From positions 682,001 through 746,000 of the forward strand of contig PJFC01000001.1 of assembly GCA_003574885.1 (NCBI GenBank): a DNA stretch of 64,000 bases, given 5' to 3'. The translations under genes were made by a program, and so were the position numbers. This document shows, piece after piece, positions 52,792 to 62,033 of the stretch. The DNA is from Geobacter sp. Lineage in GTDB: Bacteria > Desulfobacterota > Desulfuromonadia > Geobacterales > Geobacteraceae. Within the stretch, counting starts at the first letter, position 1. Every line of letters begins with the position of its first letter. Under the pieces are notes generated by a model. That model was not told the origin of the DNA, did no database searches, and saw only the letters and a program-made list of their open reading frames with translations.

Positions 52792-53646
52792 TCAGCCTCT
52801 CGGCCCTGATGCCATTTCTTCCAGCCTTCGTACCCGTTCTTCCATGGGGGGATGGGTGGAGAAGAGGGACATGAGTCCGCCCCCCGTGAGGGGGTTGACA
52901 ATGAACATGTGGGCCGTGGCAGGTGTTGCTCCGCCCATCGGAATCTGCCGGTTGGCCATCTCCAGTTTGCGGAGCGCGTTGGCCAGGTAGAGGGGGTTGC
53001 CGCTGATCTCGGCGCCACCCCGGTCAGCACCAAACTCACGGGAGCGGGAGATCGCCATCTGGATGAGCATGGCGGCGATGGGGGCGACGATGGCCATAAT
53101 GATGAGGCCGAATCCTCCCCCTTCCTCGTCCCGGTCGCGGCCGCCGCCGAAGATCGCTGCCCACTGGGCCATCTGGGCCAGGTAGGTGATGGCGCCTGCT
53201 ATGGTGGCGGCTACGGAAGAGATGAGGATGTCGCGGTTCCTGACATGGGTCAGTTCATGGGCCATGACTCCCATCAGTTCCTCGCGGGTGAGAATCCGCA
53301 TGATGCCGCTGGTTGCAGCCACAGCAGCGTGCTCCGGATTACGCCCCGTGGCGAAAGCGTTGGGAGTTTCCGAAGGAATGACGTAGACCTTGGGCATGGG
53401 GAGGGATGCCTGCGCAGCCAGTTGGCGTACCAACCCGAAGAATTCGGGCTGCTCGGACTCGGTCACCTCTTTGGCGCCGTACATGGCGAGGACGATCTTG
53501 TCGGAGAACCAGTAGGAAACAAAGTTCATCACTCCCGCCATGACGAGGGCGAAGGTCATGCCATGCCTTCCGCCGATGGCGCCCCCTGCCAGGACAAGCA
53601 GCATGGTGAGCAGGGCCATGAGAAAAGTTGTTTTCAAGGTATTCAT
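52792..53646 (-). CDS. htpX: HtpX-type membrane zinc metalloprotease
   Basis: 284 residues from ATG 53646; an in-frame ATG at 53658 would add four. Two N-terminal membrane segments ([19 protein letters not shown] and [16 protein letters not shown]) precede the catalytic motif HELTH (HExxH, near residue 130). Two further membrane segments ([19 protein letters not shown] and [19 protein letters not shown]) and the glutamate ligand in [11 protein letters not shown] follow. HtpX degrades misfolded membrane proteins under envelope stress. It is the first gene of the leftward group htpX-rsmB-rpe-NUDIX. Confidence 0.95.
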   Translation of the reverse strand: MNTLKTTFLMALLTMLLVLAGGAIGGRHGMTFALVMAGVMNFVSYWFSDKIVLAMYGAKEVTESEQPEFFGLVRQLAAQASLPMPKVYVIPSETPNAFATGRNPEHAAVAATSGIMRILTREELMGVMAHELTHVRNRDILISSVAATIAGAITYLAQMAQWAAIFGGGRDRDEEGGGFGLIIMAIVAPIAAMLIQMAISRSREFGADRGGAEISGNPLYLANALRKLEMANRQIPMGGATPATAHMFIVNPLTGGGLMSLFSTHPPMEERVRRLEEMASGPRG

Positions 53647-53758
53647 TATTTTTCCCATCCTTTTTCTTGAGACAATTTTGAACATGTATCAACCAACTAA
53701 CCCAGTATAGTCATTGCTGTTTGAAACTGCAAGGGGGAGCTATGGCTGGTGGCTCTTC

Positions 53759-53786
53759 TTGACTCCCGTCGTGAGTGCGCTAGGAT
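53759..53786 (+). promoter_or_regulatory. Promoter of the selenoprotein candidate
   Basis: TTGACT, 16-base spacer, TAGGAT. An AGAGGAGG ribosome-binding site at 53830-53840 precedes the ATG at 53848. Confidence 0.6.
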
Positions 53787-53847
53787 TTACGCACAACCGG
53801 CAAGCCGGCAGGCATACCATTACCAAACAACAAGAGGAGGTAGTGAC

Positions 53848-54417
53848 ATGGCAAGTGTGATCAACTGGGAGACCGACTTGACCAGAGCCCTCGCCCGGGG
53901 TCAGGCCGAGCACAAGACCGTTCTGCTCGATTTTTTCAACCCTGGCTGAATTGGCTGCAAACAGATGGATGCGGTCACGTATCCCAACGTGAAGGTCTTC
54001 GATTTCATCACAGCGAATGTGGTGCCGATCCGGGTCCCGGCGGACAGCAAGCCGCTGCCTGATGAGTTCAAGCTTACCTGGACACCCACTCTCATCACCC
54101 TCGATTACTACGGGAAGGAACATCACCGGACCGTCGGCTTCCTCCCCGCCGATGATCTGATCGCTTCTCTGATGCTGGGGATGGGGAAAACCGATTTCGA
54201 CACGGGGGACTTCAATGATGCCATCATTCATTTTGACCGGGTGCTGGCCGACTTTCCCCTGAGCAGTTTTGCTCCCGAGGCGGTCTATCTTCGCGGAGTC
54301 AGCCGTTTCAAGGCAAGCCATGATGCCACAGCCCTGAAACAGGCCTACGAGAAGCTTACGGCTGACTACCCGGCCAGTGAGTGGGCGAAGCGGGCCGAGC
54401 CATACAATCTGCTTTAG
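53848..54417 (+). CDS. Thioredoxin-fold protein with an in-frame TGA (probable selenocysteine, U-x-x-C motif), TPR-like tail
   Basis: 189 codons if the TGA at 53947-53949 is read as selenocysteine (codon 34). The frame is open on both sides with no shift. Up to the TGA the sequence (TVLLDFFNPG) is the strand before a thioredoxin active site; after it come IGCKQMDAVTYPNVKVFDFI, giving U-I-G-C, where homologues would have C-x-x-C. The thioredoxin fold then continues (WTPTLITLDYYGKE has the cis-Pro). The tail from about residue 115 (DFNDAIIHFDRVLADFP..) resembles a TPR. Promoter, ribosome-binding site and terminator bracket the whole 570 bases. A nonsense mutation is the alternative. Confidence 0.75.
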
Positions 54418-54441
54418 ATGGAGTCTGTTGCGATCGTACGG

Positions 54442-54472
54442 ACGGGGGCCGCGGTGAGGCCCCCGTTTTTTG
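54442..54472 (+). terminator. Terminator after the selenoprotein candidate
   Basis: ACGGGGGCC-GCGGTGA-GGCCCCCGT followed by TTTTT; 24 bases past the stop codon. Confidence 0.9.
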
Positions 54473-54670
54473 TCTGCATTTTGCTTTAACTTATGGTATC
54501 TATTTAATTGACTTATATTCGGCAGTTGAACACTGCCTGCATTCGTACTAAAGGCCTATTTCTGTAATTCTAAGCTCATTGCGCTGCATCCGATCAACTC
54601 ACCCGGTGGGTTCAGACAGGATCGGCTGCGGACGCTTCATTTCGCCAAGAATTACGACGAAATAGCCCTC
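54473..54670. other. Intergenic stretch upstream of cls
   Basis: 198 bases without a supported gene. AT-rich at 54480-54520 and probably containing the cls promoter, but no pair of boxes is clear enough to call. Confidence 0.35.
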
Positions 54671-56173
54671 ATGTACTCCTTCTGGCAGTATTCAACTGCC
54701 GTTTTTAGGATTAACGAGTTGGCTGGCATGGGGGGGCGTTTGGATCATTTTCTGCTGGGGGTACTGGTCCTGGTTATCGTGGCGCTGTCGCTTACGTCGG
54801 CGCTCCATGCCCTCATCATGAAACGGGATCCCCGCTCGGCCCTTGGATGGATCGTCACCAGCATAACTCTGCCGGTAATCGGCCCGTTCTTTTACTGGAC
54901 CATGGGGGTCAACTGGATATCCCGGACGGCCCGTCAGTGGCTGGAAAGCGGGCGCCTTTTCGCCGGCTGGGACGACTTCCCCGCCCGTGTGGATTTGCGG
55001 GTGGCAGGAGATCTCCCCCCTGAAGCATCCAATCTGCGGGAACTGCGGGCGCTTTCGGACCGGCTGGTAAGTTCGGCGCTTTTGTCCGGCAACAGCATCC
55101 TGCCGCTGAAAAACGGCGAAACCGCCTATCCTGCCATGTTGGCAGCCATAGAAGGCGCAGCCAGTTCCATTCACCTGAGCACCTATATATTCGATTCTGA
55201 CATCACCGGCCGCAGGTTCGCTGACGCTTTGAAGCTGGCCGCCGACCGGGGAGTCGAGGTGAGGGTGATTATTGACAGCCTCGGTGAAAAGTATTCACGC
55301 CCCCCGATCCGCACTTTCCTCCGTGGGTCGCGGGTCAAGGTTGGCAAATTTCTCCCCCTGCGTCAGGGGGGATACGTAAACCTGCGTAACCATCGGAAGA
55401 TTCTTGTCGTAGACGGAAAGACCGCCTTCACCGGCGGGATGAATATCGGCGACCGCCATCTGGTTGAGCGGAACGGCAAGCCGCCGGCGGTCGCGGATAT
55501 GCATTTCCGGGTAGAAGGGCAGGTGGTGGCCGACCTGCAGCGGGTGTTCCTTGAGGACTGGTACTTCACCACCGGCGAGCTGCTGGCTGACCAAAGCTGC
55601 TTTCCGCTATTGGCGGAAACAGGGAGCGCCATGGCCCGGGTCGTCGGCGACGGTCCGGACAAAGAGTTCCGCAAGCTGCACTGGATCATCATGGGAGCGC
55701 TTGCCTGTGCCCGCAAGCGAGTCCTGATCATGACTCCTTATTTCGTCCCCGACCGTCCCCTTATATCCGCCCTTGCAACCACGGCACTGCGGGGGGTCGA
55801 CGTGACCCTCGTGCTTCCCTCCTGCAACAACCTTCCCTTCGTTCACTGGGCCAGTCGTGCCTATCTCTGGGAATTGTTGCAGATGGGGATCAATGTCTAC
55901 TATCAACCCGCCCCCTTTGTCCATACCAAGCTCTTTCTGGTGGACGGTGTATGGAGCCTCATCGGTTCTGCCAATATGGATTCCCGAAGCCTCCGGCTCA
56001 ATTTCGAGCTCGACCTGGAAGTCTACGATGCCCCTTTTGCCGGACTGCTGGAACAGGATTTCATGGATGCCGTCGCCCGTTCCCACCGGGTTACCCTGGA
56101 GGAGATGGACGCCCGCAGCCTCCCCGTCAAGCTCCGGGACGCCACAGCTAAGCTTTTTTCACCCTATCTCTAA
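54671..56173 (+). CDS. cls: Cardiolipin synthase, phospholipase-D type
   Basis: 500 residues from ATG 54671; an ATG at 54728 (MGGRLDHF) would remove 19 and neither start has a good ribosome-binding site. Two N-terminal membrane helices (FLLGVLVLVIVALSLTSALHAL; ALGWIVTSITLPVIGPFFYW) precede two phospholipase-D HKD motifs: HRKILVVDGKTAFTGG (near residue 240) and HTKLFLVDGVWSLIGSANMDSRS (near 418). It joins phosphatidylglycerols to make cardiolipin at the inner membrane. Fifteen bases separate it from the rbgA gene, so they are co-transcribed. Confidence 0.92.
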   Translation: MYSFWQYSTAVFRINELAGMGGRLDHFLLGVLVLVIVALSLTSALHALIMKRDPRSALGWIVTSITLPVIGPFFYWTMGVNWISRTARQWLESGRLFAGWDDFPARVDLRVAGDLPPEASNLRELRALSDRLVSSALLSGNSILPLKNGETAYPAMLAAIEGAASSIHLSTYIFDSDITGRRFADALKLAADRGVEVRVIIDSLGEKYSRPPIRTFLRGSRVKVGKFLPLRQGGYVNLRNHRKILVVDGKTAFTGGMNIGDRHLVERNGKPPAVADMHFRVEGQVVADLQRVFLEDWYFTTGELLADQSCFPLLAETGSAMARVVGDGPDKEFRKLHWIIMGALACARKRVLIMTPYFVPDRPLISALATTALRGVDVTLVLPSCNNLPFVHWASRAYLWELLQMGINVYYQPAPFVHTKLFLVDGVWSLIGSANMDSRSLRLNFELDLEVYDAPFAGLLEQDFMDAVARSHRVTLEEMDARSLPVKLRDATAKLFSPYL

Positions 56174-56188
56174 GGAAACAAGACAGTT

Positions 56189-57037
56189 ATGACGATACGA
56201 TGGTACCCCGGACATATGGGTAAGGCACTGGAGCAGATCGGCGATCTGATCAAGCGCATAGACGTTGTGATCGAGGTGCTCGACGCCCGCCTCCCCTTTT
56301 CCAGTTCCAACCACAAACTTGCGGTTCTGCGGCGGAACAAGCCCTGGATCAAGGTGCTGAACAAGTACGACCTGGCTGATCCGGTCATCACCAAGGCGTG
56401 GGTGCGGGATTTCGAACTGCAGTCGGGAGTGCGGGCACTTCCCCTGTCGGCAAAGAAGTATGCAGACACGAAGCCGCTGATCAGGCTCTGCCAGAAACTG
56501 GCGCCGAACCGGGGCCGTCCGGGGCTCCCCGTCCGTGCCATGGTGGTCGGGATTCCCAATGTGGGCAAATCCACCCTGATCAATACGCTGGCGGGGAAAA
56601 GCATGGCAAAGGTGGGCGACCGGCCGGCAGTGACTACCACCACCCAGCAGATCGATCTTCGCAACGGGGTTGTCTTGTCCGATACCCCCGGGGTTCTCTG
56701 GCCTGAGATGAGCGACCAGGAGGGGGCCTACCGACTTGCAGCCAGCGGGGCCATTGGGGACAATGCCCTGGATTACACTGCCGTAGGGCTCTTTGCCGGC
56801 GAATACCTGCTGCGCCGTTATCCCGAGCTGTTGAAGACCCGTTACGGTCTGCAGGAGCTTCCCGAATCACCCCATGACCTGATGGTTGCCGTCGGACGCC
56901 GACTGGGGCTTTTGGCAACCGGGGGGGTGGTGGATCTGCACCGGTCCTCGGAGGCGTTTTTGCGTGAGCTCCGGGCGGGCAAGATCGGCCGTATCAGCCT
57001 GGAGGAGCCCCCGTCAGACCGTTCCGTACCTGAATGA
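56189..57037 (+). CDS. rbgA: YlqF/RbgA-type ribosome biogenesis GTPase
   Basis: 282 residues. The GTPase motifs are circularly permuted, as in YlqF: G4 NKYD (near residue 58) precedes G1 GIPNVGKST (near 124) and G3 DTPG (near 168). The start MTIRWYPGHMGKA is the family hallmark. A C-terminal RNA-binding helical region follows. RbgA helps 50S subunit assembly. It lies 15 bases downstream of cls (AAGGA site). Confidence 0.95.
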   Translation: MTIRWYPGHMGKALEQIGDLIKRIDVVIEVLDARLPFSSSNHKLAVLRRNKPWIKVLNKYDLADPVITKAWVRDFELQSGVRALPLSAKKYADTKPLIRLCQKLAPNRGRPGLPVRAMVVGIPNVGKSTLINTLAGKSMAKVGDRPAVTTTTQQIDLRNGVVLSDTPGVLWPEMSDQEGAYRLAASGAIGDNALDYTAVGLFAGEYLLRRYPELLKTRYGLQELPESPHDLMVAVGRRLGLLATGGVVDLHRSSEAFLRELRAGKIGRISLEEPPSDRSVPE

Positions 57038-57094
57038 CAGCTGTACCGTGAGAAGCCGTGGCCCCAGCCGGTGGGTCACAATCCATAAAATCTG
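57038..57094. other. Gap between rbgA and the rho promoter
   Basis: 57 bases with no terminator-like hairpin. Confidence 0.3.
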
Positions 57095-57123
57095 TTGACA
57101 AAGCACGCAAGAGCGGTTAATAC
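57095..57123 (+). promoter_or_regulatory. Strong sigma-70-type promoter of rho
   Basis: TTGACA, 17-base spacer, TAATAC: a near-consensus promoter. It predicts a leader of about 220 bases before the ATG at 57350, in line with autoregulated rho leaders in other bacteria. Confidence 0.8.
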
Positions 57124-57349
57124 ATTATTATCCTCGCACAACCATGTCGGCTGTTTCTATTCAATTCATCATTATTCCGACCCAGTTAAACGGTACCCTT
57201 AGCCCATAAAATTCATGGCGCATACATTTCATTGACCACTCTGCCAGGATATATCCCCTCGGACGGCATGCCGTGCCCAGTCGAAAGCTGCCAACTCCCT
57301 CCCGTTCCCAGCATGTGATAAGCCCAAGATGTCTCAACCAGGAGAACCG

Positions 57350-58597
57350 ATGAATTTACAGGAACTGAAAAACAAGAAGATCAGCGAGCTTACCGCCATT
57401 GCCAAGGGGCTCAATATCGAAGGGGCGTCCAGCCTGCGCAAGCAGGACATGATCTTCGCCATCCTCAACGCCCAGACCGAGAAGAACGGGATGATCTTCG
57501 GCGAAGGGGTGCTGGAAACACTTCCCGATGGCTTCGGTTTTCTCCGGGCACCTGATTACAACTACCTTCCGGGCCCCGATGACATCTATGTATCACCCAG
57601 CCAGATTCGTCGCTTCAACCTCCATACCGGCGACACCGTTTCCGGCCAGATCCGCCCCCCCAAGGAGGGGGAGCGCTATTTTGCCCTCCTCAAGGTAGAG
57701 ACGGTCAACTTCGAACCCCCTGAGGTGGCCCGTGACAAGATCCTTTTCGACAACCTTACCCCTCTCTACCCCGATGAAAAGCTGAGGCTGGAGACTGCGC
57801 CGGATAACATGTCGATGCGGGTCATGGAGCTGATTTCCCCCATCGGCAAGGGGCAGCGCGGCCTTATCGTCGCCCCTCCCCGGACCGGCAAGACCATGCT
57901 GATCCAGAATATAGCCAACTCCATTGCCGAGAACCATCCTGAGGTCTACCTTATTGTCCTGCTTATCGACGAGCGACCGGAAGAGGTGACCGACATGCAG
58001 CGGTCGGTGAAAGGTGAGGTCGTCTCCTCCACCTTCGACGAACCGGCAACCCGCCACGTCCAAGTGGCGGAGATGGTCATCGAGAAGGCGAAACGGCTCG
58101 TGGAGCACAAGCGGGACGTGGTAATCCTCCTCGATTCCATCACCCGTCTGGCCCGGGCCTACAATACCGTTATTCCCCCTTCCGGCAAGATCCTCTCCGG
58201 CGGGGTCGATTCCAACGCCCTCCACAAGCCGAAGCGTTTTTTCGGTGCGGCCCGCAACATCGAGGAGGGGGGATCGCTCACCATCATCGCCACCGCCCTT
58301 ATCGATACGGGGAGCAAGATGGACGAGGTAATCTTCGAGGAGTTCAAGGGGACCGGCAACATGGAGGTTCATCTGGATCGGAAGCTTGTGGAAAAGCGGA
58401 CCTTTCCGGCCATCGATATCAACAAGTCCGGCACCCGCAAGGAGGAGCTCCTTATCGAGAAGAGTTCCCTCAACCGCATCTGGATACTCCGCAAGGTGCT
58501 CCACCCCATGAACGTGGTGGACAGCATGGAGTTCCTCCTCTCCAAGCTGGCGGAGAGCAAGGGGAACCAGGAGTTTCTCGACTCCATGAGCAAATAG
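57350..58597 (+). CDS. rho: Transcription termination factor Rho
   Basis: 415 residues from ATG 57350 (AGGAGA upstream); the frame to 57329 is not needed. N-terminal helical and cold-shock RNA-binding domains ([16 protein letters not shown] near 50-65; [12 protein letters not shown]). The RecA-like motor has Walker [13 protein letters not shown] (near 178), Walker [17 protein letters not shown] (near 260) and the R-loop. Rho releases untranslated RNA from polymerase. It has its own near-consensus promoter and a 226-base leader. The next gene, rpmE, has its own promoter. Confidence 0.97.
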   Translation: MNLQELKNKKISELTAIAKGLNIEGASSLRKQDMIFAILNAQTEKNGMIFGEGVLETLPDGFGFLRAPDYNYLPGPDDIYVSPSQIRRFNLHTGDTVSGQIRPPKEGERYFALLKVETVNFEPPEVARDKILFDNLTPLYPDEKLRLETAPDNMSMRVMELISPIGKGQRGLIVAPPRTGKTMLIQNIANSIAENHPEVYLIVLLIDERPEEVTDMQRSVKGEVVSSTFDEPATRHVQVAEMVIEKAKRLVEHKRDVVILLDSITRLARAYNTVIPPSGKILSGGVDSNALHKPKRFFGAARNIEEGGSLTIIATALIDTGSKMDEVIFEEFKGTGNMEVHLDRKLVEKRTFPAIDINKSGTRKEELLIEKSSLNRIWILRKVLHPMNVVDSMEFLLSKLAESKGNQEFLDSMSK

Positions 58598-58646
58598 CCC
58601 GTCGGTTGAGCTCTCCCCGCTGCTGTGGCAACGGGTGAAAAATGTC

Positions 58647-58675
58647 TTGAAAAAATAAGTCGATAGTGTTAATTT
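58647..58675 (+). promoter_or_regulatory. Promoter of rpmE
   Basis: TTGAAA, 17-base spacer, TAATTT, followed by GGAGG at 58728-58732 and ATG 58738. Confidence 0.65.
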
Positions 58676-58737
58676 TAGACCTTTCGGATGATCGAATAAT
58701 GATACCGTCGGCACTTACCCGGCGTAAGGAGGCAGAG

Positions 58738-58935
58738 ATGAAAGAAGGAATCCATCCCAAGTATGAGGAAGTTACGGTAAAGTGCCTGTGCGGCAATACC
58801 TTCCAGACCCGTTCCACTAAGCCGGAAATCAGCACCGAGATTTGCTCCGCCTGCCATCCGTTCTTTACCGGCAAGCAGAAGCTGATCGACACCGCCGGCC
58901 GCGTCGAGAGATTCAAGAAGCGCTACGGAATGTAA
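58738..58935 (+). CDS. rpmE: 50S ribosomal protein L31
   Basis: 65 residues from ATG 58738 with AAGGAGG upstream; the frame to 58666 has no ribosome-binding site. MKEGIHPKY, the Cys pair CLCG (about 16-19), CSACHPFF (about 37-40) and the ending RFKKRYGM are all typical of zinc-binding (C+ type) L31. It sits on the large subunit. A terminator at 58963-59001 ends the unit. Confidence 0.97.
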   Translation: MKEGIHPKYEEVTVKCLCGNTFQTRSTKPEISTEICSACHPFFTGKQKLIDTAGRVERFKKRYGM

Positions 58936-58962
58936 GAACCCCCGTGGGGTGACAGGTTTGGT

Positions 58963-59001
58963 AAGGGGATTTTGTCGCTGGCGAAATCCCCTTATTGTTT
59001 T
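58963..59001 (+). terminator. Terminator after rpmE
   Basis: AAGGGGATTT-TGTCGCTGGCG-AAATCCCCTT forms a perfect 10 bp stem followed by ATTGTTTTT. Confidence 0.85.
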
Positions 59002-59096
59002 TCTGCTCCCCGTTTCGGCCGGTGATGCTATTTGGCGGTTGTCTTGGAACCGCAAGATATGCGATAATCACCTATTAACCCTTCCGAGGAGCTGGT

Positions 59097-59786
59097 GTGA
59101 AAGTTGCCCTTCTTCAGCATACTCCCGAGCCGGAACTGACGGTAGCCCTGGCGGCACGACTCTGCTATTCCCCCGTAGATATCGGTGAACTGAAGGAGAA
59201 GCTGGGCAGTGCCGACATCGAGGCATTTCTCGACAAGATCATGTCCCTCGGCCACCAGTCGGTGCTGGAGCACGCGTCCTTTACCTTCGGCATCGAGGGG
59301 ATATCCCGGGTCACGTCTCACCAGCTGGTGCGTCACCGGGTCGCCTCCTACTCCCAGCAGTCCCAGCGTTACGTCTCCCACAAGGAGCGGTTCGGCGCAG
59401 TCATCCCCCCTACCATTGCCGAACGCCCCGACCTGCTGGGCCGGTTCGAAGCCCAGTTGCAGGCGCTGCACCAGACTTATGGCGAGATGGTGGAGGCGGG
59501 GATTCCGGCTGAAGACGCCCGTTATCTGCTTCCCAATGCCACGGAAACCAAGATACTGGTCACCATGAACAGTCGGGAGCTGCTCCATTTCTTTGCGATT
59601 CGCTGCTGTGAGCGTGCCCAGTGGGAGATCCGGGCCATGGCGGTGGAGATGCTGAAGCTGGTGAAGCCTGTGGCGCCGACCATCTTCCGGGCTGCCGGCC
59701 CGGGCTGCCTCAATGCCCCCTGCCCGGAGGGGACCATGACCTGCGGCAAGATCAAGGAAGTCCGAGATAAATTTCGCTCCCTTTGA
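59097..59786 (+). CDS. thyX: FAD-dependent thymidylate synthase
   Basis: 229 residues from a GTG at 59097 (GAGGAG upstream). The ThyX motif RHR-x7-S-x-R is seen as RHRVASYSQQSQRY (near residue 78). Upstream GHQSVLEHASFTF (near 45) and downstream NSRELLHFFAIRCCERAQWEIR are also conserved. ThyX methylates dUMP with methylenetetrahydrofolate and FAD, in place of ThyA. The gene stands alone. The enzyme's C-terminus contains a Cys-rich tail (GCLNAPCPEGTMTCG). Confidence 0.96.
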   Translation: MKVALLQHTPEPELTVALAARLCYSPVDIGELKEKLGSADIEAFLDKIMSLGHQSVLEHASFTFGIEGISRVTSHQLVRHRVASYSQQSQRYVSHKERFGAVIPPTIAERPDLLGRFEAQLQALHQTYGEMVEAGIPAEDARYLLPNATETKILVTMNSRELLHFFAIRCCERAQWEIRAMAVEMLKLVKPVAPTIFRAAGPGCLNAPCPEGTMTCGKIKEVRDKFRSL

Positions 59787-59820
59787 CGTGTAATCGCAGT
59801 GTATTAGAACGGAAACGTAG

Positions 59821-59940
59821 ATTTTTCGCAAGCTCGAGGCTGTCGAGGGCTTGCACGGAGGCGTAGTACCCAAACGGCGGGCATAAACAGCGCTACGCCG
59901 CACACGCAGGGCCGAAGACTTACGCAGAGATTGCGGAAAA
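59821..59940 (+). repeat. Dispersed intergenic repeat, family 2, copy 2
   Basis: Matches 43553-43676. Outer ends ATTTTTCGCAA and TTGCGGAAAA are inverted; the core reads ACGGAGGCGTAG, CCCAAAC, TAAACAGCGCTACGCCGCACACG, AGGGCCGAAG. An additional inverted pair, GCAAGC..CGAGG/CTGTCGAGGGCTTGC, lies in its left half. It ends 30 bases before the DUF1385 start. Confidence 0.75.
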
Positions 59941-59970
59941 GCTGCGTTTCCCGGTGCCCATGAGGAAGAC

Positions 59971-60888
59971 ATGTCCAAAATTAACATCGGCGGTCAGGCC
60001 GTCATCGAAGGGGTCCTGATGCGCGCTCCCCGCTCCCTGGCCATCGCCGTCCGTCGCCCTGGCGGCGACATCGTCGTCAAAAAGGAAGAAGTCATCCCCC
60101 TGTCGGAGCGTTTTCCCGTTGTGAAACTCCCCGTCGTGCGGGGGGCAGTGGCCCTCTTTTCGTCACTTATCACCGGGATCAAGGCGCTCAATTTCTCCGC
60201 CAACGAGGCGATGGTCGAAGAGGAGAAGGAGGGGGAAGACAAGCAGGAGCTTTCGTCCTGGGCCATGGCAGGGACCATGGCGGTGGCGTTCGGCTTCGGC
60301 ATCCTCCTCTTCTTCATACTTCCTCTCTACCTGACCAAACTTCTCACCCCCATCATCGGCACCTCTAACATTGTCTTCAACCTGGTGGACGGCGTCATCC
60401 GCGTGACGGTATTCCTCCTCTACATCTTTGCCATTTCCCGGATGAATGACATCCAGAGGGTTTTCCAGTATCACGGGGCGGAGCACAAATCGATTTTCGC
60501 CTTTGAGGCAGGGGATGAACTGACCGTGGAGAATGTACGCAAGTACAGCTGTCTCCACCCCCGCTGCGGGACGAGTTTCCTCCTCATCGTCATGCTGGTG
60601 AGCATCGTGGTATTCTCCCTGATTCCCAAGCTCTGGCCCTTCTACCTGAAGGCCGGCTCCCGGATCGTACTTCTTCCCCTTATCGCCGGACTCTCCTACG
60701 AACTGCTGAAATGGAGCGCCAAGAACGACCAGTCGCCAATCGTCAAGCTCCTGATTGCGCCGGGGCTGGGATTGCAAAGGCTCACCACCCGGGAGCCGGA
60801 CGACAGCCAGCTGGAAGTTGCAATCCGCTCCATGGAGGAGGCGTTGGAGATTAATAGCGGGTATAAGGACGACCGGTTGGTGATCTGA
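59971..60888 (+). CDS. DUF1385 family membrane protein
   Basis: 305 residues. The start MSKINIGGQAVIEGVLMRAPRSLAIAVRRPGGDI is the DUF1385 signature (G-G-Q-A-V-I-E-G-V-L-M-R). Four to five membrane segments follow (AVAFGFGILLFFILPLYLTKL, LVDGVIRVTVFLLYIFAI, FLLIVMLVSIVVFSLI, VLLPLIAGLSYEL). A conserved block QYHGAEHKSIFAFE and CLHPRCGTSFL is seen near 165-205. Function unknown; often found next to prfA in delta-proteobacteria, as here. GAGGAAG lies upstream. Confidence 0.92.
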   Translation: MSKINIGGQAVIEGVLMRAPRSLAIAVRRPGGDIVVKKEEVIPLSERFPVVKLPVVRGAVALFSSLITGIKALNFSANEAMVEEEKEGEDKQELSSWAMAGTMAVAFGFGILLFFILPLYLTKLLTPIIGTSNIVFNLVDGVIRVTVFLLYIFAISRMNDIQRVFQYHGAEHKSIFAFEAGDELTVENVRKYSCLHPRCGTSFLLIVMLVSIVVFSLIPKLWPFYLKAGSRIVLLPLIAGLSYELLKWSAKNDQSPIVKLLIAPGLGLQRLTTREPDDSQLEVAIRSMEEALEINSGYKDDRLVI

Positions 60889-60900
60889 AAATTTATGGGT

Positions 60901-60935
60901 CGTAGGGGACTCATTGGACCTGCAAGTTCCCTACG
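60901..60935 (+). repeat. Hairpin upstream of prfA
   Basis: CGTAGGGGACT and AGTTCCCTACG pair over 11 bases with one G-T, loop of 13. No T-run. It lies 28 bases before the prfA start. Confidence 0.5.
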
Positions 60936-60962
60936 TCCTTCACATTGCTAAGGACTTCATGA

Positions 60963-62030
60963 ATGTTTGACAAAATCGAAGAGCTTGAAAGGCGCTACCA
61001 GGAACTGGAAGCGCTCCTGTCTGACCCGGCGGTCATCGCCAACCAGCCGGAGTTTCGTAAATTTTCCCGGGAGCATGCCGACCTTAACGAGCTGGTGGCG
61101 GCCTATCGTCGCTATCGGAAGGTGCTGGCCGAAATGGATGAGAACCGCGAACTGCTGTCCGACCCGGACATGAAGGGAATGGCCGAGGACGAGATGGCGT
61201 CTCTCAATGAAGAACGGGAGCGGCTCGAAGGGGAAATCAAGCTGCTGCTCTTGCCCAAGGATCCCAACGACAGCAAGGGGGTAATCCTGGAGATTCGCGC
61301 CGGTACCGGCGGCGACGAGGCGGCCCTCTTCGCCGGCGACCTGTTCAGGATGTACAGCCGTTTTGCCGAAACGAACCGTTGGCGGGTCGAAATGATATCC
61401 GCCTCCGAGTCAGAGAAGGGGGGCTTCAAGGAGGTCATCGCTTCGGTGGAGGGGGACGGTGTCTTTTCCAAACTCAAATACGAATCGGGGACTCACCGGG
61501 TCCAGCGGGTGCCGGAAACCGAGGCCCAGGGGCGCATCCATACCAGCGCCTGCACGGTGGCTATCATGGCAGAGGCGGAAGACGTGGAGATCGATATCAA
61601 CCCCACCGACCTGAAGATCGACGTCTATCGCTCTTCCGGGGCGGGCGGCCAGCACGTCAATACCACCGACTCGGCTGTCCGTATTACCCACCTTCCCACC
61701 GGGACAGTTGTGGCCTGTCAGGAAGAGCGAAGCCAGATAAAGAACCGGGCCAAGGCGATGAAGGTCCTCAAATCCCGTATCCTTGACACCATGAACCAGG
61801 AGCAGAACGCCAAGCTGGCCGCGGACCGGAAGCAGCAGGTGGGGTCCGGTGACCGGAGCGAGCGGATTCGCACCTACAACTTCCCTCAGGGGAGGATGAC
61901 CGACCATCGCATCGGCCTGACTCTCTACCGGCTCGATGCAATCATGGCGGGGGATATCGGCGAAATCGTGGACGGGCTCAGGGCGTATTATCAGATGGAA
62001 GCTCTCAAGGCGCAGTCTGAAGCAGCTTGA
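60963..62030 (+). CDS. prfA: Peptide chain release factor 1
   Basis: 355 residues. The GGQ loop is in [18 protein letters not shown] (near residue 228), where Gln is the PrmC methylation target. The specificity loop region with [18 protein letters not shown] (near 180-197) is followed by the P-x-T-type tripeptide area. RF1 decodes UAA and UAG. The start has AAGGA eight bases upstream. prmC follows after a dispersed repeat, which fits the prfA-prmC functional pair. Confidence 0.97.
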   Translation: MFDKIEELERRYQELEALLSDPAVIANQPEFRKFSREHADLNELVAAYRRYRKVLAEMDENRELLSDPDMKGMAEDEMASLNEERERLEGEIKLLLLPKDPNDSKGVILEIRAGTGGDEAALFAGDLFRMYSRFAETNRWRVEMISASESEKGGFKEVIASVEGDGVFSKLKYESGTHRVQRVPETEAQGRIHTSACTVAIMAEAEDVEIDINPTDLKIDVYRSSGAGGQHVNTTDSAVRITHLPTGTVVACQEERSQIKNRAKAMKVLKSRILDTMNQEQNAKLAADRKQQVGSGDRSERIRTYNFPQGRMTDHRIGLTLYRLDAIMAGDIGEIVDGLRAYYQMEALKAQSEAA

Positions 62031-62033
62031 TTC

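Noticed and set aside
53947-53949. Simple nonsense mutation making a pseudogene
   Set aside because: Kept as the alternative, but the frame, codon pattern and thioredoxin fold continue unchanged for 155 codons after the TGA, the TGA sits exactly at an active-site Cys position, and promoter and terminator are intact.
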